Shown here piece after piece: positions 1-6,477 of a stretch of 8,986 nt of DNA. Under the pieces are notes generated by a model. That model worked only from the letters and a program-made list of their open reading frames with translations, did no database searches and had not been told where the DNA came from. Each line of letters opens with the position of its first letter. Positions within the stretch are counted from its first letter, which is position 1. The stretch lies in NCBI GenBank assembly GCA_030680655.1, contig JAUXUZ010000466.1, positions 1 to 8,986 on the forward strand, read 5' to 3'. Made by a program: the position numbers and the translations under genes. The stretch comes from Phycisphaerales bacterium (lineage in GTDB: Bacteria; Planctomycetota; Phycisphaerae; Phycisphaerales; UBA1924).

Positions 1-246
1 GCGGCCGACAGCCGATGCAGCACCCGTTGGATCGTTAGGGTGACCGCCCGGATAGACCTGGTTCCCCCCCGGAACCGTCACAAACTCCATCCCGTACTGG
101 TACGTCACCCGCGGCCCCGCCCCGCCGTTCTGCGCCTGCGCCACCGCCGTAAACGGCTGGCTGGGCAACCCCGGCGTCGGCTGCGACTGCGCGACCGCCG
201 CGGCGGACATGGCACAAAGGGATAGAGCGAAAACGGTGGTCTGCAC
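1..246 (-). CDS. 5' part of a secreted protein, possibly SUMF1-like (partial)
   Basis: This is the first 82 codons of a gene that runs off the left edge of the window. Translation starts at a GTG at 246-244, chosen because a GAGGAG ribosome binding site lies 8 nt upstream. The N-terminus is a signal peptide: a hydrophobic run (VFALSLCAMSAAAVA) ending near AVAQS, with cleavage likely around residue 19-21, so the product is exported. The mature start is rich in Pro, Gln, Gly and Ala, followed by YGMEFVTVPGG. From memory, this resembles the opening of exported planctomycete proteins with a formylglycine-generating-enzyme (SUMF1) fold, which often begin with a phrase like EFVTVGNPGN; the diagnostic C-terminal parts are outside the window. 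The gene follows the ABC permease on the same strand after 103 bp. No terminator is obvious between them, so co-transcription is possible. The export call is firm; the family call is weak. Confidence 0.65.
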   Translation of the reverse strand, partial: MQTTVFALSLCAMSAAAVAQSQPTPGLPSQPFTAVAQAQNGGAGPRVTYQYGMEFVTVPGGNQVYPGGHPNDPTGAASAVGR

Positions 247-254
247 GCGACGAA

Positions 255-260
255 CTCCTC
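255..260 (-). promoter_or_regulatory. Ribosome binding site of the partial secreted-protein gene
   Basis: GAGGAG read on the minus strand, separated by 8 nt from the GTG at 246. It decides the GTG start, because the first in-frame ATG is at codon 13, inside the signal peptide. Confidence 0.7.
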
Positions 261-297
261 ACGAGAGCATACCACCGATCCGAGCGAATGCCACTGC

Positions 298-333
298 CGG
301 TTGCGGGTCGTATTGCGGTTATGGGTCGTATTG
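298..333. repeat. Tandem 18-bp repeat, two copies
   Basis: Two directly adjacent 18-bp units at 298-315 and 316-333 share CGGTT..GGGTCGTATTG and differ only at two neighbouring bases (GC versus AT). They lie in the 103-bp gap between the permease stop codon and the start of the downstream secreted-protein gene. The function is unknown: it could be a binding site for a dimeric regulator or a recent slippage duplication. Confidence 0.6.
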
Positions 334-349
334 GGCCCGGGCCGCCGCG

Positions 350-2242
350 TTACTTCATCCCCGCCAGGCGCCTGACGGTGAAGTCGAAGCTGCGGGTCAT
401 CGCCCCGTGCACGGCGTAGACGATCAGGCCGTAGGCGACGATGGCGATGAGCGAGCCGAAGAAGAGCGCCGTCCGCGCCGCCGCTTCGCCCGTGCCGTTG
501 CCGGCCATGAGCGTTTTTTCCATGCCCGCCTCGGGGACGATGCTGCTGTACGCCGCCGCGATCGGCGAGAGGGCACCCAGCACCGGGCCGAGCACCGGCA
601 CCTCCGCGGCGGCGTTCCAGGCGCAGAGCCCGGCGGTGCCCGCGATGGCGCCGATGATGGCAACGGCGACGGTCACCGAGCCGAGCGTCCCCTTGCTGCG
701 GACCGACCAGAGCATGCCGATGATCACGCAGAAGGCGAAGAAGGGGATCGCGCACGCGGCCATGATCAGCCCGGCCTCGGGGAGCACCAGCGGCACGGTG
801 ATTATCGTCGGTGCAGCGCCGCCGAAGCCGACGTTCGAGGCAGTCGTGGCGCTGACGGTCGCCAGGCTGGCGTTGCCCAGCGCGCCCGTCAGCACGTAGA
901 GACCCGCCAGCGCGACGGTCACCACCGGCACAAGGATGAGCGGCAGCAGGTGGGCGATGAGCCCCTTGAGCTTGCCCGAGAGGTACTGCGAGGGGGTGAT
1001 GGGCGTGGTGAGCAGCAAGTCGAGTGTGCCATCCTCGCGCTCCTTGCTCACGCTGGTGGCCGAGAGGTTGATCGACACCAGCGTGATCACCACCATCTCG
1101 CCGATCACCGTCGCCAGCAGCACCTGGCGGAAGAGCGTCGCGTTCCAGTGCAGCGAGTGGTACATGTAGATGATGAAGACGCCCCACAGCACGCCCGCCC
1201 CGATAAACGACCAGCGCAGGGCCGTCTGCGTGAAGCCCGCGGTGCGCCCCGCGGCCTCGCGCCAGGCGATGGGGTTGTGCCAGACGCTCTTGGGCGAGCG
1301 GTGGAGCAGGTGCTCATCGTCGCGCATCGACGAAACGTCGATCAGGCTCTTGCGAGACCGCTTGCTTCCCTCGCGCCCGAACAGCCCACCCGCGCCGGCG
1401 ATGCCCCCCAGCCGCACCGTGATGGCCGAGAAGACGATCAACACCAGGCTGACGCCGATGCTGATGATGCAGAACGTGCGGGCGGGTGTTTCGAGAAAGT
1501 ACCGGGCCAGGCCGGTGTAGGTGCCCTGCGGCGCGGCGGGGTAGCCGGCGCTATCCAGCAGCGAGCGGAGCGCCAGGAACGGGTTGACGGCGGTCATCCA
1601 CGTCACGCCGCCGCCGCCGGCGACCACGTCGATCGCGGTGGTGACGGCCAGGTACGACACGATGGTGACGTAGAACGCAAAGACCGCCCGCTTGCCCACC
1701 AGGCGCGACACCGAGAGGAAGATGGCGGTGCTGCCGACAAAGAGCGCAGCGCCGGCGCTGATGGCGTAGCTGCCGAAGATGCGGTCGGGCGACACCCCGC
1801 CGAAGTACTGCGTGACGGCGAACAGCGGCAGCGAGCTGAAGAGCAGCGCGAGGATGAAGAAGAGCCGCCCCAGCAGGTTGCCCAGCACGATCTCGCTCGC
1901 TTTGAGCGGCGTGGTGAGCAGGATGTCCCACGTGCGCGGGTCGGCCTCCTGTGCAATCGCGCCGGCCATGAAGACGGGCGCGAGGATGCAGATGAGCCCG
2001 ATCTGCAGGTAGGCGATGGCGGCGAACGACGACGACCCGGCCGCGGCGAGCTTCTGGTACGACTGCTCCCCGCCGCCGGAGGCCTTAATCAGCAGCGCCC
2101 ACAGCAGCACGAGGATGAGCGAGCCGAGGTAGGCGATGCGGATGTAGTGGTGGCGCGGCCGCCGCGAGCCGTTCTGCACCAGGCGGACGGCGATGGGGTT
2201 GGTGGGGCCGAGTCTCAGGAACCAGCGGAGGAGGACGGGCAT
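350..2242 (-). CDS. Double-length ABC-2 type transporter permease
   Basis: This 630-residue, highly hydrophobic inner-membrane protein is the membrane part of an ABC-2 type export complex; the substrate is unknown. It is built from two similar halves. Half one has NPIAVR at 15-20, a membrane segment at about 36-52, then Glu99 and RTWDILLTTPL at 103-113, followed by several membrane segments. Half two repeats this with NPIAWRE at 323-329, then Glu401 and DGTLDLLLTTP at 405-414. The Glu...T.(D/E).LL.TP signature is the cytoplasmic coupling region I know from ABC-2 permeases such as NosY and GldF types, which are usually about 250-300 residues; one chain here may therefore supply both permease subunits. 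A basic linker (about 290-320) joins the halves. The ATG at 2242 is supported by a -10-like box just upstream and by the conserved-looking N-terminus. No ATP-binding subunit is encoded in the window, so the partner must lie elsewhere. Confidence 0.88.
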   Translation of the reverse strand: MPVLLRWFLRLGPTNPIAVRLVQNGSRRPRHHYIRIAYLGSLILVLLWALLIKASGGGEQSYQKLAAAGSSSFAAIAYLQIGLICILAPVFMAGAIAQEADPRTWDILLTTPLKASEIVLGNLLGRLFFILALLFSSLPLFAVTQYFGGVSPDRIFGSYAISAGAALFVGSTAIFLSVSRLVGKRAVFAFYVTIVSYLAVTTAIDVVAGGGGVTWMTAVNPFLALRSLLDSAGYPAAPQGTYTGLARYFLETPARTFCIISIGVSLVLIVFSAITVRLGGIAGAGGLFGREGSKRSRKSLIDVSSMRDDEHLLHRSPKSVWHNPIAWREAAGRTAGFTQTALRWSFIGAGVLWGVFIIYMYHSLHWNATLFRQVLLATVIGEMVVITLVSINLSATSVSKEREDGTLDLLLTTPITPSQYLSGKLKGLIAHLLPLILVPVVTVALAGLYVLTGALGNASLATVSATTASNVGFGGAAPTIITVPLVLPEAGLIMAACAIPFFAFCVIIGMLWSVRSKGTLGSVTVAVAIIGAIAGTAGLCAWNAAAEVPVLGPVLGALSPIAAAYSSIVPEAGMEKTLMAGNGTGEAAARTALFFGSLIAIVAYGLIVYAVHGAMTRSFDFTVRRLAGMK

Positions 2243-2250
2243 TGGTTCCG

Positions 2251-2280
2251 ATCATAGTTGGGCGACTGCGTGACCCCCAA
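2251..2280 (-). promoter_or_regulatory. Promoter of the ABC permease, probably leaderless
   Basis: On the minus strand, TATGAT (2256-2251) matches the sigma70 -10 box at five of six positions. TTGGGG (2280-2275) lies 18 bp upstream as a weak -35. Only 8 nt separate the -10 from the ATG at 2242, so transcription would start at or within a base or two of the start codon. No good Shine-Dalgarno sequence is present, which agrees with a leaderless transcript. Confidence 0.5.
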
Positions 2281-2325
2281 GCCAGTCCGTGGCCGCGCCG
2301 GGTGCTTTCCCGCGACGCCCTCGCT

Positions 2326-2331
2326 TACCAT
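2326..2331 (+). promoter_or_regulatory. -10 box of the glycosyltransferase gene, probably leaderless
   Basis: TACCAT matches the -10 consensus at four of six positions and ends 7 nt before the ATG at 2339, placing the transcript start at the start codon. No Shine-Dalgarno sequence is visible between them. The -35 region is poor (TGCTTT at about 2303-2308). Confidence 0.35.
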
Positions 2332-2338
2332 CGCCCGC

Positions 2339-4132
2339 ATGAGCCAGTGGCAGGCAAAGCTCGGTCAGGTGAACGAGGCCTGCCAGCGGGGCGAACTAGT
2401 CAAGGCCAAAGCGCTGCTTCAGCGGCTGTTAGGCCAGCAGGGTGAAAACGCTCACGTGGTGGTGACCATGGCACGCGTACTGCGCAGCATGGGCGAGTTC
2501 CGTGAGTCTGTGTACTACGCGCGCCGTGCCTGTGGCCTTCGGCCGCAAGATGGCGAACTCTTGAGCGAACTCGGTCTCTCGCTGGCCCGCTCAAGCGACC
2601 CGGACGCGGAGCCCGTGCTACGCCGAGCGATTGGGGTCCAGCCGGATAGTCGGACGGCCCACGTTGTCCTGTGCAAGCTCCTCAACGACGGCGGGCGATG
2701 GGCAGAGCTTGCTCGCGACGGCCAGGCCGCGATCGACTCGGGCGTGATCGACGCGGGCCTCTATATGGGGACAGCGAGCGCGCTTGCGCACCTGTGCAGG
2801 ACCGGCGAAGCGGCGCGGGTGATCGGGCAGGCCCAGCTCGCGTTCCCTTCGGATTACCCGATCGCACAGCTTGCCTGCTTCTGCAGCAACTACACCTACC
2901 CCATCGAGAGCGAACGGGTTTTCGCCGTGCACTGCAACCACGGAAGGTTGATCTCGCAGAATTCTCTCTTTGCACGCGGGCACATCAAAGCCCCGTCCGC
3001 TTCCGACTCCGAGCGTGTCCTGCGGGTTGCGTTCTTCTCGTCGGACCTGCGGGAGCACTCTGTCGCGTCGTTTATTGCGCCCATTTTCGCAAACCTCGAT
3101 CGGCGTCGTTTTCATGTGACCGGTGTGTTCCACAACACCCGGGCCGACACGGTGACCGAGAGGCTCCGCTCCCTCTGCGACGACTGGGTGCAGCTGACGA
3201 CGGGCGCGTACCGGGCGGTCGCGGAGCAGATGCGGGCCAGGAACTTCGATCTTGCCGTGGACCTCAATGGCGTGACGGGAGGGAACGTTCTACCTCTCTT
3301 TCAGATCGGCGTTGCCCCGGTGCAGGTGACCTACCTCGGCTACCCCAATACCACCGGGCTCGACGTGATCGGACACCGGTTTGTCGATTCGTTTACTGAT
3401 CCGGCGGGCGACCCCTACGAGGCTCAGCGGTTTGCTGTCGAGCGACTGGTCAGGCTCGATCCCTGCTTCCTGTGCTACACCCCGCCATCGGTCGAACGAC
3501 TTCCGCCGACCGGCCTGCGGCCGCTGGACGGGGTACGCCCACTGACGCTGGGCTCCTTCAACGCCACGTTCAAGATCAACCGGCACATCCTCGGGCTCTG
3601 GAAGAGCATCATGGACCGCTTGCCCGATGCGCGCCTGATCTTTCGATCTGTGTCGATCTCGACGCAGGCGACTGCGGAGACGGTGCGGGAGACGTTCGCG
3701 AGGGAGGGGCTTGTCGGCGCGCGGATTGAAGTCCGGCCGGCAACAGCGACAATCACCGATCACCTCGCGCAGTACCAGCAGATCGATATCGCCTTAGACA
3801 GTTTCCCCTATCACGGCACGACGACAACCTGCGAGGCTCTACTTATGGGTGTGCCCGTGGTCAGCCTCGTCGGCAGCTCGCACGCGTCCCGCGTGGGGCT
3901 CTCCTTGCTCACCGCGGTTGGGTTGTCCGAGCTGGTCGCCACCAGTGACGCCGACTACGTCGAGAAAGTCGTCAATCTCGCGGAGGACAGGCAACGGCTT
4001 TCCCGTTACCACCAGACGCTGCGTGACCGGCTGTACCAATCAGTCCTTTGTGATGGCCGGGCCATGGGCACGCGGTTTGGAGCTGCGCTGAGCACGATTT
4101 GGGCCGAAGCCGTACAGCGTCCGAACAATTAG
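2339..4132 (+). CDS. TPR-containing GT41 (O-GlcNAc transferase-like) glycosyltransferase
   Basis: This 597-residue cytoplasmic enzyme is predicted to transfer a sugar from a UDP donor to protein side chains, as in the SPINDLY/OGT family. Residues 1 to about 170 form helical TPR-like repeats that would hold the acceptor protein. The catalytic half spans about 228-560. It shows VAFFSSDLREHS, with the family's catalytic-site His at 240; DLNGVTGGN at 308; APVQVTYLGYPNTTGLD at about 326-342; GSFNATFKI with the UDP-binding Lys at 412; and DSFPYHGTTTTCEAL at 487-500 followed by MGVPVV. All are hallmarks of GT41. One oddity is Ser after the His, where family members usually have Pro. The ATG at 2339 is preferred over an in-frame TTG 81 nt upstream, because the TPR region begins there and the TTG region overlaps the divergent promoter. 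Third codon positions appear less GC-biased than in the flanking permease and phosphatase. The acceptor and exact sugar cannot be read from sequence. Confidence 0.9.
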   Translation: MSQWQAKLGQVNEACQRGELVKAKALLQRLLGQQGENAHVVVTMARVLRSMGEFRESVYYARRACGLRPQDGELLSELGLSLARSSDPDAEPVLRRAIGVQPDSRTAHVVLCKLLNDGGRWAELARDGQAAIDSGVIDAGLYMGTASALAHLCRTGEAARVIGQAQLAFPSDYPIAQLACFCSNYTYPIESERVFAVHCNHGRLISQNSLFARGHIKAPSASDSERVLRVAFFSSDLREHSVASFIAPIFANLDRRRFHVTGVFHNTRADTVTERLRSLCDDWVQLTTGAYRAVAEQMRARNFDLAVDLNGVTGGNVLPLFQIGVAPVQVTYLGYPNTTGLDVIGHRFVDSFTDPAGDPYEAQRFAVERLVRLDPCFLCYTPPSVERLPPTGLRPLDGVRPLTLGSFNATFKINRHILGLWKSIMDRLPDARLIFRSVSISTQATAETVRETFAREGLVGARIEVRPATATITDHLAQYQQIDIALDSFPYHGTTTTCEALLMGVPVVSLVGSSHASRVGLSLLTAVGLSELVATSDADYVEKVVNLAEDRQRLSRYHQTLRDRLYQSVLCDGRAMGTRFGAALSTIWAEAVQRPNN

Positions 4133-4247
4133 TCGAATGTGTGAGCAAGTTCAACCACTGATGGGGAAGGCCGCGCGAGATTTGGGCATTTACTCGTCTG
4201 GTGTAACCGGTTCCCTTGTTTTATGAAGTTTTTTTTCGATTTGGTAC

Positions 4248-4275
4248 TTGCACGACCTCAAAGTTACTGTAAAAT
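4248..4275 (+). promoter_or_regulatory. Promoter of the first PEP-CTERM-like gene
   Basis: TTGCAC (4248-4253) and TAAAAT (4270-4275, five of six -10 matches, preceded by TG) are 16 bp apart in an AT-rich island that stands out in this GC-rich window. Transcription would start near 4282, giving an untranslated leader of roughly 145 nt before the ATG at 4428. The 295-bp gap (4133-4427) shows no other gene. It also contains an 8-T run at 4229-4236 without a hairpin before it. Confidence 0.55.
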
Positions 4276-4416
4276 GAGAGTGCTTGGCCGTGTGCCGGCG
4301 TGTGCAGTAGAGAGAGATCTTCCGCACATTTACAGACCCCGCCCGAACTTGCTCGTGTGAGTGAGGGCTCATCCGGTCCTTCTGCCAAAGCGGGAGGCGG
4401 ATGGAAGAAGAGAAAG

Positions 4417-4421
4417 AGGAG
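4417..4421 (+). promoter_or_regulatory. Ribosome binding site deciding the ATG at 4428
   Basis: AGGAG, 6 nt before the ATG at 4428. It rules out the in-frame ATG at 4401, which would place this purine-rich site inside the coding sequence and add nine charged residues ahead of the signal peptide. Confidence 0.75.
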
Positions 4422-4427
4422 AGACCC

Positions 4428-5609
4428 ATGACGCTCGTTCGCAAGATGATCATCGCTACCGGTTCGCTGGCTTCTGTGGCCTGCATGGCCCAAGCGCAGT
4501 ACGCCTTCCCAGCCTTCACCCAAACCGGGTCGGGCACGATCGGCACCACGTGGCAGGAGTTTAACCTGGGCCCAGCCCCCGCTGGCACCTACACCTCCTA
4601 CCTCGTAGTCATGGACTGGACCGGCCCGAACACGACCACGAACCAGTGGTCCAACGAGGTCGACATCAGCATGGGCGCCAACTCCACCGGTGCGCTCGGT
4701 ACCGCCAACACCGGCCCATCCACGTCATCTGTCTCACCCCGCTACGTGGTGAACGCCGCTTCGGCCATCGGTTCGGCAGGTAACGTGAACCCGGTCAACA
4801 ACATGTACTGGACCGGTAACTTCACGACCAACTACACCGGTGGGACGAACCTCTCGTTCTACTCCCACCAGTCGTTCGCCGCTGCCGGCAACGCGTCGCA
4901 CAACAACGTCCGCGTGATCCTCAACCCGGTCAACACCTCTTCGGCACCGACGAACGTGAACTCGGTCACCGGGGTTGCCGCGCCGGCCAGCTTCACCAAC
5001 CTGGGCATCATCGACACGGGCATCGGCTCGTACGTGTACAACTCCGGCGCGGTGACGACCGATGCCGCGAACCCCCTGCAGTGGTTCAGCTTCACGCTGG
5101 CCTACGGCGGCACGCTCCCGGGCTTCCTGCTCGATCTCGACACCGAGAACAACGCCAACAGCAGCGGCACGATGGACAGCCAGATCAACCTGTTCTACCA
5201 GAACAGCAGCGGTCAGCTCATCGCGTACAGCGCCGACGACGATGACGGCTCAGGCCTCCGTTCGCAGTTGTCCTACGGCAACACTTCGCCCACCGCCAAC
5301 GGTCGTCCGTACACCGCCGCCGCTGGCGGCGTCGCTTACAACGGTCGTGACTCAGCCTTCACGATGCCCGCAGGCACCTACTTCTTCTCGCTCGGCTTCT
5401 ACAACGCTGACATCACCGGCCTGCCCACGGCGGTCAACTCCGTCGGCGCGACGGGCCTGCACTCGGCTTGGCAGTTCAACAACACCACGCTCGGCACGAC
5501 GACCACCTACGGCACCACGCAGGTGAACATCAACTTCGTCCCCACCCCCGGCACCGCCGGCCTCATGGGCCTGGGCATGCTGGCCGCGGCTCGTCGCCGT
5601 CGCGTCTGA
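4428..5609 (+). CDS. Exported protein with PEP-CTERM-like (PTPG) sorting tail and PPC-like domain
   Basis: This 393-residue secreted protein is rich in Asn, Thr, Ser and Gly. Residues 1-23 are a signal peptide (Arg/Lys start, hydrophobic core, AQA cleavage motif before Gln24-Tyr25). Residues about 205-325 look like a prepeptidase-C-terminal/DVUA0089-type beta-sandwich: WFSFTLAYGG, then LLDLDTE, SQINLFYQNSSGQLIAYS, an acidic ADDDDGSG patch at 269-275 that could bind calcium, and PAGTYFFSLGFYN. The tail is PTPG (372-375), a hydrophobic segment (376-388) and RRRR (389-392). This three-part arrangement matches the exosortase-sorted PEP-CTERM family, in the PTPG form seen in Phycisphaerae. The protein is therefore expected to cross the inner membrane, be held by its tail, and then be processed or anchored at the surface. 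It has its own promoter and a strong terminator, so it is monocistronic. No exosortase is in the window. The molecular role is unknown. Confidence 0.88.
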   Translation: MTLVRKMIIATGSLASVACMAQAQYAFPAFTQTGSGTIGTTWQEFNLGPAPAGTYTSYLVVMDWTGPNTTTNQWSNEVDISMGANSTGALGTANTGPSTSSVSPRYVVNAASAIGSAGNVNPVNNMYWTGNFTTNYTGGTNLSFYSHQSFAAAGNASHNNVRVILNPVNTSSAPTNVNSVTGVAAPASFTNLGIIDTGIGSYVYNSGAVTTDAANPLQWFSFTLAYGGTLPGFLLDLDTENNANSSGTMDSQINLFYQNSSGQLIAYSADDDDGSGLRSQLSYGNTSPTANGRPYTAAAGGVAYNGRDSAFTMPAGTYFFSLGFYNADITGLPTAVNSVGATGLHSAWQFNNTTLGTTTTYGTTQVNINFVPTPGTAGLMGLGMLAAARRRRV

Positions 5610-5643
5610 TCCACGCAGCGGCCTGAAACCTCAGTGACTCAAT

Positions 5644-5677
5644 GCCCGCCCGGAGCGATCCGGGCGGGCTGTTTTTT
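5644..5677 (+). terminator. Intrinsic terminator of the first PEP-CTERM-like gene
   Basis: A perfect 11-bp GC-rich stem (5644-5654 with 5659-5669) closes a GCGA loop and is followed by TG and six T residues. It lies 34 nt after the stop codon. There is no T run on the other strand, so it acts on plus-strand transcripts only. Its core is almost identical to the terminator at 7091-7123. Confidence 0.93.
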
Positions 5678-5801
5678 GAGGCGTGTACGCCCTGCAACTG
5701 GCGATCAACTGGACGGGCGTGCGCCGCGGCAGCGTGCGTTCCGCATCCGCTCCATGAGCGCCGACTGTCGGGTGCTTTCTTGTGTTATTGCCCCGGCGAT
5801 C

Positions 5802-6188
5802 TCATGCGCGCACCCGCACCACCACCAGCGTGATGTCGTCGGTCGAGAGTCGCACGCCTGCGAACTGGCGGATGGTCCACATCAGGTGCTCGACGATCTT
5901 CGCGGCGGGCGCATCGGGCTCGGTGGTGAGCAGGCAGACGACCGTCTCGCGGAAGCGCTGGTGGGTGAAGCGCTTGCCGTAGAAGTCGGTGGCGTCGGAG
6001 AGGCCGTCTGTGTGGGTGAGCAGCACATGCCCCGGCTTGAGCGCGGTGAGCCGAGCGAGCGCGATAGCCGGCTGCTCCGAGACCGATGCGCACGCGATGC
6101 CCAACCCAGCCAGGCACCACTTGCCTCGTCGCTTGATCCACAAGACGAGTGGACGGTGAATGAAGAGACGCTCACGCATACCTCGCAT
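5802..6188 (-). pseudogene. 3' remnant of a SpoIIE/PP2C-type phosphatase gene
   Basis: An open frame of 128 codons contains only the last part of a serine phosphatase of the RsbU/SpoIIE type. It keeps HRPLVLW (from His11, corresponding to the AGHxP-L region), then LKPGHVLLTHTDGLSDA and STDDITLVVV. It lacks the sensory domains and the first metal-binding motifs (GGDFYDV, GDVVGKG). A TGA codon lies directly upstream in frame, and no ribosome binding site precedes either candidate ATG (6188 or 6179), so this is most likely a decayed fragment. The last 79 residues differ at only five positions from those of the intact gene at 7187, whereas the 50 residues before that are related only at family level. 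It could be a second, truncated phosphatase whose 3' end was copied from the intact gene. Most of the nucleotide differences in the shared part are synonymous, which suggests past selection on function. A short expressed protein cannot be excluded but would lack catalytic residues. Confidence 0.8.
5805..6043. repeat. Left copy of a 239-bp duplicated segment
   Basis: Aligns without gaps to 7190-7428. I counted about 21 mismatches by hand, roughly 91% identity. It covers the phosphatase C-terminal coding end up to the stop codon. Similarity ends sharply after TTGAGCG at 6043. Confidence 0.9.
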
Positions 6189-6231
6189 TCACTTCATTGT
6201 GGCTCATTAACCGTGAGAGCGTGAGCTCCGT

Positions 6232-6260
6232 TTGCACCACGAAAACAGGCTTGAAACGAT
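6232..6260 (+). promoter_or_regulatory. Tentative promoter of the second PEP-CTERM-like gene
   Basis: The 289-bp gap (6189-6477) contains an AT-rich stretch at 6240-6280. TTGCAC at 6232-6237 repeats the -35-like hexamer of the first PEP-CTERM-like gene, with a weak AACGAT 17 bp downstream. TTGAAA at 6251-6256 is an alternative -35 with a poor TGAATT partner at 6274. None is convincing alone. A start in this area would give a leader of about 190-210 nt. Confidence 0.25.
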
Positions 6261-6363
6261 GAACAAAAATAAATGAATTCTCGGCGCTTGCAGGCGCGAA
6301 CTTCGTGTTGTAGTTTGCAGGTGGATTGCTGCTGACCCGGGAGAGGGTTGGCACACGGGAAGA

Positions 6364-6477
6364 GAGAGGCGAACGTCGCCTCTTCAAATCTTTGTTGCCC
6401 CGCTATGGGGACCGCGTTTGGGCGAAAGCCCGGGCGCGGGTAGCGCCGGGAACTTCCGGCAAGAAGAGGAAATCACT
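6364..6477 (+). promoter_or_regulatory. Structured 5' leader with anti-Shine-Dalgarno, riboswitch-like
   Basis: Four hairpins lie directly upstream of the gene at 6478. H0 is an 8-bp stem (6365-6372 with 6376-6383) with an ACG loop. H1 pairs CCCC 6398-6401 with GGGG 6407-6410. H2 is a 12-bp helix (6412-6423 with 6428-6439, three of the pairs U-G) capped by a GAAA tetraloop. H3 pairs GCCGG 6445-6449 with CCGGC 6456-6460. CCTCTTC at 6379-6385, whose first part forms the 3' arm of H0, is exactly complementary to GAAGAGG at 6463-6469, the ribosome binding region. TTGCC 6395-6399 can also pair with GGCAA 6458-6462, extending that alternative stem. The leader can therefore adopt an open form (H0 formed) or a closed form (ribosome site paired). 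The base pairing is seen in the sequence; the switching and any ligand are inference. No known riboswitch consensus was recognised. Confidence 0.55.
6465..6470 (+). promoter_or_regulatory. Ribosome binding site of the second PEP-CTERM-like gene
   Basis: AGAGGA, 7 nt before the ATG at 6478 and only 4 nt after the last leader hairpin. It lies within the 7-nt segment complementary to 6379-6385. Confidence 0.75.

Noticed and set aside
266..274. Extended -10 box (TGGTATGCT, minus strand) for the left-edge gene
   Set aside because: The expected transcript start would fall within the ribosome binding site, and no -35 is visible.
209..2257. A 682-codon open frame on the plus strand opposite the ABC permease
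   Set aside because: Its product is a run of charged and Ala/Arg/Gly residues with no domain. It is the antisense shadow of a GC-rich gene whose own frame encodes clear membrane segments and motifs.
2258..2338. Upstream TTG start for the glycosyltransferase, adding 27 residues
   Set aside because: The added residues are unlike a TPR start, and the region carries the divergent permease promoter.
4219..4242. T-rich run as a terminator for the glycosyltransferase gene
   Set aside because: No stable stem lies directly before the eight T residues. The run is more likely part of the AT-rich promoter region of the next gene.
4401..4427. In-frame ATG giving nine extra residues (MEEEKEERP) on the first exported protein
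   Set aside because: The ribosome binding site lies inside this stretch, and the extra acidic residues would precede the signal peptide.
4428..5609. Twelve Asn-x-Ser/Thr sequons as evidence for glycosylation by the neighbouring GT41 enzyme
   Set aside because: With this many Asn, Ser and Thr residues, about that number is expected by chance, and the genes are not in one operon.
5678..5801. Search for a gene or RNA between the first terminator and the phosphatase remnant
   Set aside because: Only a 4-bp hairpin near 5735-5745 was seen, which is no more than chance in GC-rich DNA.
6398..6462. Cyclic di-GMP (GEMM) riboswitch, suggested by a GGGTAGCGCCGGG-like string
   Set aside because: The conserved GGGCAAACC and GACGCAAAGCC segments are absent and the hairpin order does not fit.
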